The position numbers and the translations under genes were made by a program. 64,000 bases of DNA from WTGA01 sp965231865 (GTDB lineage Bacteria; Pseudomonadota; Gammaproteobacteria; Arenicellales; Poriferihabitantaceae). The notes beneath the pieces were generated by a model that was not told the DNA's origin, did no database searches, and was given only the letters and a program-made list of their open reading frames with translations. Of the stretch, positions 17,163 through 25,885 are shown piece after piece; within the stretch, counting starts at the first letter, position 1, and each line of letters begins with the position of its first letter. The DNA lies in assembly GCA_965231865.1 (NCBI GenBank), contig CBDDOJ010000001.1:1-64000 (forward strand), in the 5' to 3' direction.

Positions 17163-17452
17163 TCTTCCAACCGCACAAAACTCGGTTTATGGGGATCGAT
17201 GTGAATAATGATGACCCGGCCCTGCTTGTTCAACAGCTTGAACTTCATCACCTTCCCCCCGGATTCGAGTTTTGCCGGGCGCGCATCCAGTATCTCCCAC
17301 CGCTTGTATTGCCGTATTTGTGCCGCCACTTCCTGGATGCTGACAACACGCTGGATCGGTTGTGTTTCAGAATCCAGGGCATACCCGGCCTGGTTGCCCG
17401 TTGCCAGGGCAACCAGCAGCAACAGGGAGTGGATGGGCAGGGACTTGCGCAC
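17159..17452 (-). CDS. Small exported PepSY-like protein
   Basis: A short protein with an N-terminal signal peptide (SLPIHSLLLLVALATG then GYALDSE). A region of about 70 residues resembles a PepSY-type domain: repeated VVSIQEVAAQIRQYKRWEI, an alpha/beta pattern, and a C-terminal VIIIHIDPHKPSFV strand. The GTG at 17452 puts the signal peptide at the N-terminus; an ATG at 17536 in the same frame would add 28 unlikely residues. Such proteins are often encoded beside PhoPQ-type systems and may modulate the sensor from the periplasm. The function here is an inference. It overlaps the regulator gene by 4 bases. Confidence 0.7.
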   Translation of the reverse strand: MRKSLPIHSLLLLVALATGNQAGYALDSETQPIQRVVSIQEVAAQIRQYKRWEILDARPAKLESGGKVMKFKLLNKQGRVIIIHIDPHKPSFVRLEE

Positions 17453-17896
17453 GGTGACTGGACTGACTGGACTATCTGGAAAAGTGTAACACTTCTGCAC
17501 ACAGATGTGCATGGACCGCCCCGGCTGCTCGCTCACAGAACCGCTGCCTCCCGGTATGCAGGGGACCCGGCCGGAATAACCGGGACCCGGGCTTCATGAA
17601 CGGGTTGGATTGAACCGGGCATCAACGGCATCCAGTGCCCCCGGGCCAGCCGGGAAACTCCCCGGAGCATGATCAGGCGACTCGGTTTCATGGTGGTTTT
17701 CGTCGTCGGGTTGAGGATGTCAGGGCATGGTCATGTGATCACTATAACGATGAAAAATGAACCGGCCGTGAATCATCGCAAAACCGGCACAGGGGAAAAC
17801 GGCAGCCCGGCAGGAACCGTTTTGGGAATTCCTGGGGATACGGGTGCCCTGGCCCGATGGAAGCCGCCCCTGCGCTTGCGGATGACAGGAGTGTCC
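17453..17896. other. Intergenic stretch, nothing recognised
   Basis: It lies between the PepSY-like gene and the 3' end of the FKBP gene. It is GC-rich with many short CCGG and CCCGGG repeats. A long open frame on the plus strand reads through the antisense of the FKBP gene and has no recognisable domain. The promoter of the two-component operon should lie near 17460-17560 on the minus strand, but I see no convincing -10/-35 pair. Confidence 0.4.
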
Positions 17897-18607
17897 TCAC
17901 TGGGAGGACCGCTTCACTTCAAGCAGCTCGATATCGAACAGGAGGGTTTCATACGGGCCAATCGTCGAACCGGAGCCCTGTTCTCCGTAAGCCAGTTCGG
18001 GTGGGATGGTAACATGCCATTTATCACCGGGTTTCATCCGTTGCAGTACTTCGGTCCACCCCGGGATGATGGAGGTCAGGGAAAACATCGCGGGCTCCCC
18101 CCGGGCATAACTGCTGTCAAACACGGTGCCGTCTATCAATGTGCCCTGGTAATGCACCACAACGGTATCCGTTTCAAGCGGACTGGCTTCATCGCTTTCT
18201 CCCGAATGGACGATCTCATACTGCAGTCCGCTTGCGGTTTCCACCACCCCTTCCCGACTCCTGTTCTCTTCCCGGTAGGCGACTCCCGCCGCGATGTTTT
18301 CTTCGGCCATGGCCGCCGCTTCAGCCTGTTGCGCCTGCTGGTGCGCGCGAATCAGTTCAACCGCCTCGGCTTGCGTCAACAACAGGTCCTCGTTGAGCAT
18401 GACATCGGCGATGCCCCGGAGCACCGTTGCAGGGTTGATGTCCGGCTCGCCGGCCACTCTCCGGTACAGCTGCTGCCCGACCATGACCCCAATCGCATAG
18501 TCATACCGTTCATCGGGACCCAGTTCCGGTTCATCCTGTGCAAAGGACAGGTGAGGAAGAATGGCAAGAGACAGTGCCAGTGCTGACAATAGGAAATTTT
18601 TATACAT
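17897..18607 (-). CDS. FKBP-type peptidyl-prolyl cis-trans isomerase (FkpA/Mip-like)
   Basis: Exported prolyl isomerase and chaperone, 236 residues. It has a signal peptide (about residues 1-23, ending LSFAQ) and an N-terminal helical dimerisation region rich in Ala, Gln and Glu (VELIRAHQQAQQAEAAAM). The C-terminal FKBP domain has DTVVVHYQGTLIDGTVFDS, IPGWTEVLQRMKPGDKW and IPPELAYGEQG, which carry the usual binding-pocket residues. The domain order matches FkpA/FklB/Mip proteins. It probably assists folding in the periplasm. It is monocistronic by spacing. Confidence 0.92.
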   Translation of the reverse strand: MYKNFLLSALALSLAILPHLSFAQDEPELGPDERYDYAIGVMVGQQLYRRVAGEPDINPATVLRGIADVMLNEDLLLTQAEAVELIRAHQQAQQAEAAAMAEENIAAGVAYREENRSREGVVETASGLQYEIVHSGESDEASPLETDTVVVHYQGTLIDGTVFDSSYARGEPAMFSLTSIIPGWTEVLQRMKPGDKWHVTIPPELAYGEQGSGSTIGPYETLLFDIELLEVKRSSQ

Positions 18608-18681
18608 AACGACTCCTCGATAGCTGAATCATGGGTTGGAATAGAAAAAATTAAGGCGGAAACCGTGACCGTATCGGGCTG

Positions 18682-20049
18682 CTACATCCCCAGAAGCTGG
18701 AGGGCTTCCTCAACACGGCGGGGAGACAGGATCTCCATTTTTGAACTTCTGGACTTCGGCTTGTTCGCGGCGGGGACCAGGGCGCGTTGAAAACCCAGTT
18801 TTTCGGCTTCCCGAAGTCGGTCCAGCCCCCGTTGTACCGGCCGGAGTTCCCCGGAAAGGCCGATTTCCCCAAATACCACCAGGTCGCTTCCCACGGCCTG
18901 GTTCTTCATGCTGGAAAGAATGGCCAGCAACACGGCAAGGTCCGCCCCCGGTTCCGCCACGCGAACTCCACCGGCCACGTTGGTAAAGACATCATAGTGG
19001 CCCAGGGAAACCCCCAGATGGCGATGCGCAATGGCAAGAAGAATGGCAATACGGTTGTGTTCCAGGCCAACGCTCAATCGCCGGGGGGTGGCCAGGGAAC
19101 TTTCATCCACCAGTGCCTGAATTTCAACCATGAGTGGCCGGGTTCCCTCCTGGGTGGCCAGCACCACGCTGCCGGGCTGCTTCGCCCCGTGCCGGCTCAC
19201 GAACATTGCCGATGGATTGTTGACGTCCCGCAAACCCTGCTCGGTCATGGCGAATACACCGATTTCGTTCACCGCACCAAACCGGTTTTTGGTGGCCCGG
19301 ATCAACCGGAAACTGTTTGCGCTGTCCCCTTCAAAATACAGGACGCTGTCCACCATGTGCTCAAGCACCCGGGGCCCGGCAATCGCCCCTTCCTTGGTGA
19401 CATGTCCGACGACCAGCACGCAGCAGCCACTGTGTTTGGCGAACCGGACCAGTCTTGCCGCGGTTTCACGGACCTGGGAAACACTTCCCGGGGCCGCCGC
19501 CAGGGCATCGCTGAAGAAGGTCTGGATTGAATCCACCACCAAAACCGACGGGGGGGCATTCTGTACGACTTCCAATATGGGTTCCAGCCGGTTTTCCGCC
19601 ATCACCCGGACGTTTTCGGCATGGAGTCCCAGTCGATGGGCGCGCAGGGCAATCTGTTCAACGGATTCCTCTCCCGTTACATACAGGACCCCGGTACGCT
19701 GGCTCATTGCACACAGGTGCTGCAGCAAAAGTGTTGATTTTCCAATGCCGGGGTCCCCGCCGATCAAAACGATGGATCCCGGTACCAGGCCGCCTCCCAG
19801 CACCCGGTCGAACTCGGCACTGCTGCTCGATATCCTGACCATTTCGTCAACAGCAATCTCCCCCAGGGACTGGACTGGTGAGGAGGATTCCACCCCGGAA
19901 AAACGGCCTGATCTGGATTCGTCCCTGCGGACCGTCTGCTCCACCAGCGTGTTCCACTGGCCGCATCCGGAACACAGACCGGACCACTTGGGACTTTGTG
20001 CACCACACTGGTCGCAGGAGAAAACGGTTTTGGTTCTGGCCTGGCCCAT
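18682..20049 (-). CDS. radA: DNA repair protein RadA
   Basis: RecA-like ATPase that helps process recombination intermediates and branch migration, 455 residues. It has an N-terminal C4 zinc finger (Cys12, Cys15, Cys26, Cys29), Walker A GDPGIGKS (about residues 98-105) and the RadA-specific RATKNRFGAVNEIGVF box (about residue 250). The C-terminal Lon-protease-like domain is inactive in the family (LSGELRPVQRGLDRLREAE). It follows alr with a 1-base gap in the rpsF-to-radA minus-strand block. Confidence 0.96.
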   Translation of the reverse strand: MGQARTKTVFSCDQCGAQSPKWSGLCSGCGQWNTLVEQTVRRDESRSGRFSGVESSSPVQSLGEIAVDEMVRISSSSAEFDRVLGGGLVPGSIVLIGGDPGIGKSTLLLQHLCAMSQRTGVLYVTGEESVEQIALRAHRLGLHAENVRVMAENRLEPILEVVQNAPPSVLVVDSIQTFFSDALAAAPGSVSQVRETAARLVRFAKHSGCCVLVVGHVTKEGAIAGPRVLEHMVDSVLYFEGDSANSFRLIRATKNRFGAVNEIGVFAMTEQGLRDVNNPSAMFVSRHGAKQPGSVVLATQEGTRPLMVEIQALVDESSLATPRRLSVGLEHNRIAILLAIAHRHLGVSLGHYDVFTNVAGGVRVAEPGADLAVLLAILSSMKNQAVGSDLVVFGEIGLSGELRPVQRGLDRLREAEKLGFQRALVPAANKPKSRSSKMEILSPRRVEEALQLLGM

Positions 20050-20050
20050 T

Positions 20051-21150
20051 TTATTTTTCCCGGAGGGTTCTCGGGATTCTCGGGGTTACCTTGCACAGCA
20101 ACTCGTAGGGAATGGTCCCGGCCCAATCCGCCACTTCCTCCACGGGCAGACCCGGCCCCCACAGGGTCACTTCATCGCCGATCTCAATCTTCCCGAATTC
20201 CGTCAGGTCGATGGTAATCATGTCCATTGAAATTCTGCCGATGATCGGTGCCCGGGAGTCTTTGACCCCAACGCAGGCCCGGTCATCCACCACTCTCGGG
20301 TACCCATCGCCGTACCCCAGGCCTACCATGGCAATTCTGGATTTTCGCGCAGTTCGATGGATGCCGCCATATCCTACCGGCTCCCCGGACTGCACGGTTT
20401 TCAGCGCAATGATGCGCGCTTTCAACTGCATCACCGGTTTCAGCGGGACCTGCGCTTCCGGCTCCGGTCCAAAGGGAGAAACCCCATACATCATGAGCCC
20501 CGGCCTGACCCAGTCGAAATGGTTTGCGGCCAGTGCATGACTCCTGCGGTATTGGCCAGGCTCCTTTCGCATTGGGCAAACCGGGAATACTTCCTGAATA
20601 TTCCAAGCTGGTGAGACGTAAACCCGTCTCCGGGAATGTCCGCATTCGCCAGATGCGACATGATACGAATCCCCCGGATATTCTTTTGGGATGAAAGTTG
20701 CCGGTAGACCGTCTCCAGGGTCTCCATGGAGACTCCAAGACGATTCATTCCACTGTCGCATTTTATCCAGACAGAAAGCGGCCTGCCGGCATATTCCATC
20801 AGGTAGCCAATCTGCGAGGGAGTGTGTACGACGGGCTGCATGTCGAAGTGCTCAAACTCCCCCAATTGCGCCGCATGCCAGAATTCAGACAGCACAATGA
20901 TGGGCTTTGCCGATTGCAGTTCCCGGCAGATGATGCCCTCCTGAATGGTCGCCACGGCAAATGCATCCACCTGCGCCACCGCGGCTGTACAGATATTTTC
21001 CAGGCCATGCCCGTACGCGTCCGCCTTAACCACGGCCATCAGTCTCGAGTTCGGGGCTTTCAGCCTGATCTGCCGAATATTGTGGTCCAGTGAAGGGGTA
21101 TTGATCACTGCCCGGGCCCGCCAGTGATCATCGAAACGGGAATTCGGCAA
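20051..21150 (-). pseudogene. alr: Alanine racemase Alr, split by a one-base frameshift
   Basis: The N-terminal half (start 21150) carries AVVKADAYGHGLE with the PLP lysine and runs to MSHLANAD and SLANTAGVMHWPQT. It then leaves frame and stops at 20491. The C-terminal half, in another frame, resumes with NHFDWVRPGLMMYG and continues through VGYGGIHRT, MVGLGYGDGYPR (catalytic tyrosine region) and GRISMDMITIDLT. Restoring one G in the plus-strand GG at 20521-20522 joins the halves as WPQTHFDWVRPG, the family consensus. Otherwise the gene is intact and of normal length (about 366 codons). Either a sequencing or assembly error, or a real recent mutation. Confidence 0.88.
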
Positions 21151-21183
21151 GATTATGGGTTCGGCTCGGTGGGCGAAAGAGGA

Positions 21184-22560
21184 TTATTCGGAGTATCCCG
21201 GAACGTGGTGGGCAAGATTTTCAAAACGGGTATACTCCCCAAGAAAAGCCAGGTTAATCTTTCCGATGGGACCATTGCGCTGTTTGCCGATAATGATCTC
21301 TGCCGTCCCCTTCTGCTCGCTTTCCTCGTTGTACACTTCATCGCGGTAGATAAAGAAAATCACGTCCGCGTCCTGCTCAATCGCCCCGGATTCCCGCAGG
21401 TCCGACATGATCGGGCGTTTGTTGGTCCGTTCTTCCAGTCGCCGGTTCAACTGGGACAATGCCAGCACGGGAACATCCAGTTCCTTGGCCAGCACCTTCA
21501 ATGAACGGGTAATTCCGGAAATTTCCGTCGCCCTGTTTTCGCTGGTCTCAGCGGTATGCATCAGTTGAATATAATCAACAATAATCAGCCCCAGCTTATT
21601 GTTTTCCCGAGATAATCTTCGTGCTCTTGAGCGCAGATCCATGGCATTGAGGGCTGCTGAATCATCCACGAAAAGCAACGAACTGTCGAGCAGCCCCATG
21701 GCGGAATTCAATCTTGGCCAATCCTCATCCGCCAGTTTCCCGGTACGGACCCGGTTGGAATTGATGCGTCCCAGCGACGACAGCATGCGCATTGCAAGCT
21801 GTTCCCCGGGCATTTCCAGGCTGAATACCGCAACCGGGAGTTTTTTTTCCACGGCAACGTATTCCGCGATATTCATGGCAAAGGAAGTTTTGCCCATGGA
21901 TGGCCGACCGGCCACAATGATCAGGTCCCCGGCCTGGAGCCCCGAGGTTTCGGCATCGAGGTCCGCAAACCCCGTGGAAACGCCCGTTATGGCCCCGCCG
22001 GACTCATGCAGCTCGGTAATCCGTTCAACCGAACGGGCCAGTAAATCCTTGATCGAACTGAATCCCTTTTGGCTGCGTCCGTCCCGTTCTGAAATATCGA
22101 ACACCAGCTGTTCCGCCTCGTCCAGCACCTGGCGGGGAGTACGGCCCTTCGGGTGATAGGCCGAGTCGGCGATATCGTTGGCCGCGCTGATCAGTGAACG
22201 CAGTATCGAGCGTTCCCGGACAATTTTCGCATAGGTGAGGATATTGGCCGTGCTGGGCGTGTTGTTCGCAAGATTTCCCAGATAGGCCAGGCCACCTGCG
22301 GCCTCCAGCTTGCCTTCGTTTTCCAGCCATTCCGAAGTGGTGACGGCATCCGCCGGGTCACCCTGGCCCTGCAGGCCGGAAATGGCCTCAAAAATCAGGC
22401 GATGATTCTGGTTGTAAAAATCGTGGGTCCCGACCTCGTCCACCACGTCATCCCATCGATGATTGTCCAGGAGCAAACCACCCAGCAGGGACTGCTCCGC
22501 TTCCAGTGCCTGGGGAGGGGTTTTCGGCGCAGTGGTGATCAGTTTAGCGGGGTCGGCCAA
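21184..22560 (-). CDS. dnaB: Replicative DNA helicase DnaB
   Basis: Hexameric replicative helicase, 458 residues. The N-terminal domain starts with PPQALEAEQSLLGGLLLD. The C-terminal RecA-like domain has Walker A GRPSMGKTS (about residue 221), Walker B LGLIIVDYIQLM (about residue 320), QLNRRLEERTNKRP and SGAIEQDADVI. No intein is present. It lies between rplI and alr, the usual gammaproteobacterial order. Confidence 0.97.
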   Translation of the reverse strand: MADPAKLITTAPKTPPQALEAEQSLLGGLLLDNHRWDDVVDEVGTHDFYNQNHRLIFEAISGLQGQGDPADAVTTSEWLENEGKLEAAGGLAYLGNLANNTPSTANILTYAKIVRERSILRSLISAANDIADSAYHPKGRTPRQVLDEAEQLVFDISERDGRSQKGFSSIKDLLARSVERITELHESGGAITGVSTGFADLDAETSGLQAGDLIIVAGRPSMGKTSFAMNIAEYVAVEKKLPVAVFSLEMPGEQLAMRMLSSLGRINSNRVRTGKLADEDWPRLNSAMGLLDSSLLFVDDSAALNAMDLRSRARRLSRENNKLGLIIVDYIQLMHTAETSENRATEISGITRSLKVLAKELDVPVLALSQLNRRLEERTNKRPIMSDLRESGAIEQDADVIFFIYRDEVYNEESEQKGTAEIIIGKQRNGPIGKINLAFLGEYTRFENLAHHVPGYSE

Positions 22561-22855
22561 TGGTCTGTAATCAATGAATCGGGTTGCTGGACAGTGTCCT
22601 TAGGATACCGTACTTACCGACCGGAGCCAATATTTCGCATGGAGGATGTGGTCTTTTGCACAACGGTTTTCCGGACGGTCCGTGGAATCCGTTTCTCCCT
22701 CCCCGGCATCAAAACCTGTCCCCGAAAATGCGTTGTATCTGCATATTCAAGGACCTATACCCGCTCTCTCCACCGCTCCTTGAACCTGGAAACATCCATG
22801 AGCAGAAAAAGCACCGCGAACGGTACCGGTTGGCCGGTAAACCGGGCAACCCGGG
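22561..22855. other. Gap between rplI and dnaB, nothing recognised
   Basis: These 295 bases separate the ribosomal protein genes from dnaB, so dnaB may have its own promoter on the minus strand. No gene, terminator or repeat is convincing. Open frames here are antisense to the rplI tail or lack any recognisable domain. Confidence 0.4.
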
Positions 22856-23398
22856 TCAGGCGGTATCGGTGGTACCGGAATCCCCGGTGTTCGCGTCATC
22901 CGGTTCGTTTTCAGCTTCTTCAGGAGAGATTTCGGTGGCCACGGGGCCGGGGGTGCTGTCACCCTGAACCTGGACCTTCACCGTGAACCGGACTTCAGGG
23001 TGCAGGACGACTTCAGCCTCGTAATCGCCCACCTGTTTGATGGGGCCCTCCGGGTGGAAGACTTCCGATTTGTCAATTGGAGTGCCTGCCTGGGTCAGCG
23101 CTTCGGCAATGTCCGCGGGGGATACCGAACCGTACAACTGGCCTTCCTCCCGGCACAGCCGTATCAGTGTGACCTCCCGGACCACCGTTTCGGCCCTGGC
23201 CTGGAGCACCAGCAACTGCTTGCCTTCCGCTTCGGCAAGCTGTCGTCGTTTTTCTTCCGCTTCTTTTTTGGCCTCAGCGGTTGCCATCATGGCTTTTTTC
23301 TGTGGAATCAGGTAGTTACGCGCATATCCGTTCCTGACTTTCACCAGATCGCCAATCTCTCCGACATTCTGGACGTTCTCAAGCAGAATAATTTCCAT
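22856..23398 (-). CDS. rplI: 50S ribosomal protein L9
   Basis: L9 of the large subunit, 180 residues. The N-terminal domain has the L9 signature GEIGDLVKVRNGYARNYLIP (about residues 14-33), followed by the long connecting helix rich in Ala, Glu and Lys, and the C-terminal RNA-binding domain (LYGSVSPADIAEAL). About 30 extra acidic, Pro/Gly/Thr-rich residues follow the usual end. The gene comes 12 bases after rpsR. Confidence 0.96.
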   Translation of the reverse strand: MEIILLENVQNVGEIGDLVKVRNGYARNYLIPQKKAMMATAEAKKEAEEKRRQLAEAEGKQLLVLQARAETVVREVTLIRLCREEGQLYGSVSPADIAEALTQAGTPIDKSEVFHPEGPIKQVGDYEAEVVLHPEVRFTVKVQVQGDSTPGPVATEISPEEAENEPDDANTGDSGTTDTA

Positions 23399-23410
23399 CG
23401 GCTGGTCTCC

Positions 23411-23641
23411 CTAGTTATCGTGCTGGTCGGTGTATGGAATGAGGGCCAGGAACCGGGCACGCTTGATCGCCGTGGCCAACTGTCGCTGGTAATGCGCCTT
23501 GGTGCCTGTACTGCGCCGGGGCAGGATCTTTCCCGTCTCGCTGATGTTGGGAGTCAGCAGGTGCAGGTCGGTATACTCAATGGACTGAATGCCTTCGGCC
23601 GTGAATTTGCAGTATCTGGGTCGTCGTTGAAATCTGGCCAT
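23411..23641 (-). CDS. rpsR: 30S ribosomal protein S18
   Basis: Small-subunit protein of 76 residues, full length. The S18 signature is clear: YTDLHLLTPNISETGKILPR then RSTGTKAHYQRQLATAIKRA. It binds S6 on the platform of the 30S subunit. Its ATG shares one base with the rpsF stop, so translation is coupled. Confidence 0.97.
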   Translation of the reverse strand: MARFQRRPRYCKFTAEGIQSIEYTDLHLLTPNISETGKILPRRSTGTKAHYQRQLATAIKRARFLALIPYTDQHDN

Positions 23642-24225
23642 TATCCTGCTTCCCCTTTTTCCTGTGTTGCGTCCTCTTCCGAGGAGTTTCCGGTTTCACC
23701 CGATTCGTCGCTTTCGCCCTGCTTTGCTTCGGCCGGTTCAGTCGTTTCGGCTGCAGCAGTTTCGGGTTCTTTAGCAGTTTCGGCAGCTTCAGCAGCTTCA
23801 GACTCTTTGGCAGCTTCAGTAGTTTCAGGCGCTTTAGGTTCAGGCGCTTTGGCGGCAGCCGGTGCCGGTTTTTCCGTCACCGGAGCTTCGGGTGCGTCAT
23901 CCTTCGCCTTTTGTCGGGCAATGGCGGACGCTTCCGTAATCGCGGCCTGGCGTCGTACCACAAGGTGTCGTAAAACGGAATCGTTGAATTTGAAGTTTTT
24001 CTGAATTTCCGCCAGAACGGAGAGGTCGCATTCAATGTTCATAAGCACGTAATGCGCCTTGTGAACGTCATTGATCATATAGGCCAGGCGCCGACGGCCC
24101 CAATCTTCCGAGCGGTGTATCTGGCCTTCCGAGGCGGTGACCATCTCCGAATACCGGTCGATCATGGCAGGCACCTGCTTGCTCTGGTCTGGATGAACCA
24201 GAAATACAATTTCGTAGTGTCTCAT
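23641..24225 (-). CDS. rpsF: 30S ribosomal protein S6 with a long acidic C-terminal extension
   Basis: Residues 1-110 are a normal S6: MRHYEIVFLVHPDQS, the GRRRLAYMI strand, and HYVLMNIEC. From about residue 111 to 194 there is a low-complexity tail of Ala, Glu, Pro, Thr and Lys with irregular repeats of the type EAAE/ETAKEPE. S6 tails are variable (E. coli S6 carries added glutamates), but one of about 84 residues is long. The tail is probably disordered and acidic. It is the first gene of the rpsF-rpsR-rplI operon. Confidence 0.96.
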   Translation of the reverse strand: MRHYEIVFLVHPDQSKQVPAMIDRYSEMVTASEGQIHRSEDWGRRRLAYMINDVHKAHYVLMNIECDLSVLAEIQKNFKFNDSVLRHLVVRRQAAITEASAIARQKAKDDAPEAPVTEKPAPAAAKAPEPKAPETTEAAKESEAAEAAETAKEPETAAAETTEPAEAKQGESDESGETGNSSEEDATQEKGEAG

Positions 24226-24622
24226 GGGTTCTCCCTACGGGTTAGAATCTTCCCACCGGGCGGTTCCCTGACGTGGTGAAGAAAGGAGTAATTGTTTGAA
24301 TCGTCATTTTGCTCACAAGGCGACTGTGCGCCTGAAGCGGACGCGATTCTATATGAACTTGTCATACGCCGCAAGTTCAAGTTGTGCATTGTGTTAGGAG
24401 TTCAAGTTGTGCAGGGTGCAGGTGTTTGTTGTCAACATAAGGAATAGGTTTTTGTAGGCCGTGCGTCAGCACAGCCTACAAGGTCGTTGAACTGAGCCGC
24501 GCGCTGGTGCAGCGGCAACCACCCTCGCAGGTCGATGACTTCAATTCTCTTACTCTGTACGGAGCCCTGGCAGTAGGACGATTCCTCTAAAATCTGCGCA
24601 AATCCACTGCGTATGTTCGATA
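24226..24622. other. Intergenic stretch with a direct repeat and a REP-like hairpin
   Basis: No gene is recognised. AGTTCAAGTTGTGCA occurs twice, near 24370-24386 and 24400-24415. A strong hairpin lies at 24452-24481 and has its own entry. The promoter of the rpsF operon should lie close to 24226-24300 on the minus strand. The stretch marks the boundary between the core block and an accessory islet. Confidence 0.5.
24452..24481. repeat. REP-like palindrome
   Basis: TTGTAGGCCGTGC, loop GTCA, then GCACAGCCTACAA: a 13-base stem with one mismatch. GTAGG(N)GTGCGTCAGCAC-type palindromes occur as dispersed REP or MITE-like repeats in many bacteria. Only one copy is seen in the window. No T-tract follows on either strand, so it is not a good terminator. 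Confidence 0.45.
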
Positions 24623-24657
24623 TTTTAATGTGTTCATGAATGTTGAACATGTTAAAA
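24623..24657. promoter_or_regulatory. Palindromic operator upstream of the AbiEi-like gene
   Basis: TTTTAATGTGTTCA (24623-24636) is an inverted copy of TGAACATGTTAAAA (24644-24657), with 12 of 14 positions paired around a 7-base spacer. A further ATGAACAT half-site occurs at about 24659-24666. It lies 47 bases before the ATG at 24704. AbiEi proteins bind inverted repeats in their own promoters, so autorepression is likely. Confidence 0.55.
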
Positions 24658-24703
24658 TAATGAACATAGATGCACTTTGGTTTAATATTGGATAGCGAAC
24701 GCC

Positions 24704-25759
24704 ATGAACAGACCGCCGACACAATACGACATACTGGATGCTGCGATCGAAGCGGTCCGCCGTGAGGCGGATTTGCACCTGGATGTGGTCAGGGACCAGA
24801 CAGAAAAGGAGACTGGACACTTCGATGCGATCATCCAGATGCCCAACGACGGCGTGAGATTCGCAGCAAAGATCAAACAATGGACAACACAAGCCAATCT
24901 TGGGGCAGTCATCCACCAGACCCAAAATCTTGCTGAACCGGGTCAAGGTCTGCTCATCGCGGACTATATCAACCCGAATATGGGGGAACGACTAAAAGAG
25001 GCTGATATCCAGTTTCTCGATACCGCGGGCAATGCCTACATTAATCAACGCCCGGTTTACATCTATATCAGGGGGAACAGGCCCCGGCAGACTGTTGTTG
25101 CCAAACAAAGGGGCAAAACCGGTAAAGCCTTTCAGCCAACCGGAATGAAAATCGCCTTTGCTTTTCTTCGGGATGGAGAACTTATCAATGCGCCATATCG
25201 GGAAATAGCCGATCAGGCGGGGGTCGCATTGGGGACAGTAGGTGGGGTTATCCGTGACCTGGTAGCACAGGGCATACTGCTGGAGGGGGCCAACAAGGGA
25301 CGTCGGAAACTGAAAGGCTTTGATCTTCTTGTAGACAAATGGGCAGAGGCTTACCCCTACAAGCTCAAGGGAAAATACAAAATAGGAATCTTCACGACTG
25401 ATCATCCTGATTGGTGGAAAGCTACCAATGCCGGGAAATTTGATGCACTGTGGGGTGGGGAGATTGCGGCGGCGAAATACACGAACTACCTCAATCCCAA
25501 ACACGGGGTGGTGTATATCCATAAAGCGAACATGGCAAATTTCCTTCAGGCCGCTAAATTAAGAAAAGCCAACCCCCATGAAAGACAAGATATACAAATT
25601 GATCTGATAGAGCTATTTTGGAAAGAGGTAAAGAACAGGGGCAAGACTGAACAGGCCGGGTTGGTACACCCCATCATTGCCTACGCCGACCTGATAGAGA
25701 CCGGGGATGCCCGTAATCTGGAGACTGCGAGCAGGCTCCGCGAACAATACCTGCGTTAA
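24704..25759 (+). CDS. AbiEi-family (type IV antitoxin-like) protein, solitary
   Basis: A 351-residue protein. The N-terminal half resembles a restriction-endonuclease-like sensor fold (FDAIIQM, IQFLDTAGNAYIN). A winged helix follows at about residues 155-190 (PYREIADQAGVALGTVGGVI), then a C-terminal domain with ALWGGEIAAAKYTNYLNPK. This arrangement is found in proteins annotated as AbiEi-family antitoxins of type IV toxin-antitoxin systems. The expected nucleotidyltransferase toxin (AbiEii) is absent: the next gene is convergent and unrelated. It may act alone as a transcriptional regulator. Confident in the family, not in the role. Confidence 0.75.
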   Translation: MNRPPTQYDILDAAIEAVRREADLHLDVVRDQTEKETGHFDAIIQMPNDGVRFAAKIKQWTTQANLGAVIHQTQNLAEPGQGLLIADYINPNMGERLKEADIQFLDTAGNAYINQRPVYIYIRGNRPRQTVVAKQRGKTGKAFQPTGMKIAFAFLRDGELINAPYREIADQAGVALGTVGGVIRDLVAQGILLEGANKGRRKLKGFDLLVDKWAEAYPYKLKGKYKIGIFTTDHPDWWKATNAGKFDALWGGEIAAAKYTNYLNPKHGVVYIHKANMANFLQAAKLRKANPHERQDIQIDLIELFWKEVKNRGKTEQAGLVHPIIAYADLIETGDARNLETASRLREQYLR

Positions 25760-25885
25760 AATTATCGACAAGCTTCCTGTCGAGTCAACAGACCTGTATG
25801 CCGATATCCATAAACATGCCAGGGAATTGCCCTCGACTTTCCGGTGGCTGGGTAAAGACCCACAGCAATTCGTTGTGCATTGCTG

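Noticed and set aside
20051..21150. Two separate genes instead of a broken alr
   Set aside because: The halves abut in order on one family consensus, and a single-base change joins them perfectly.
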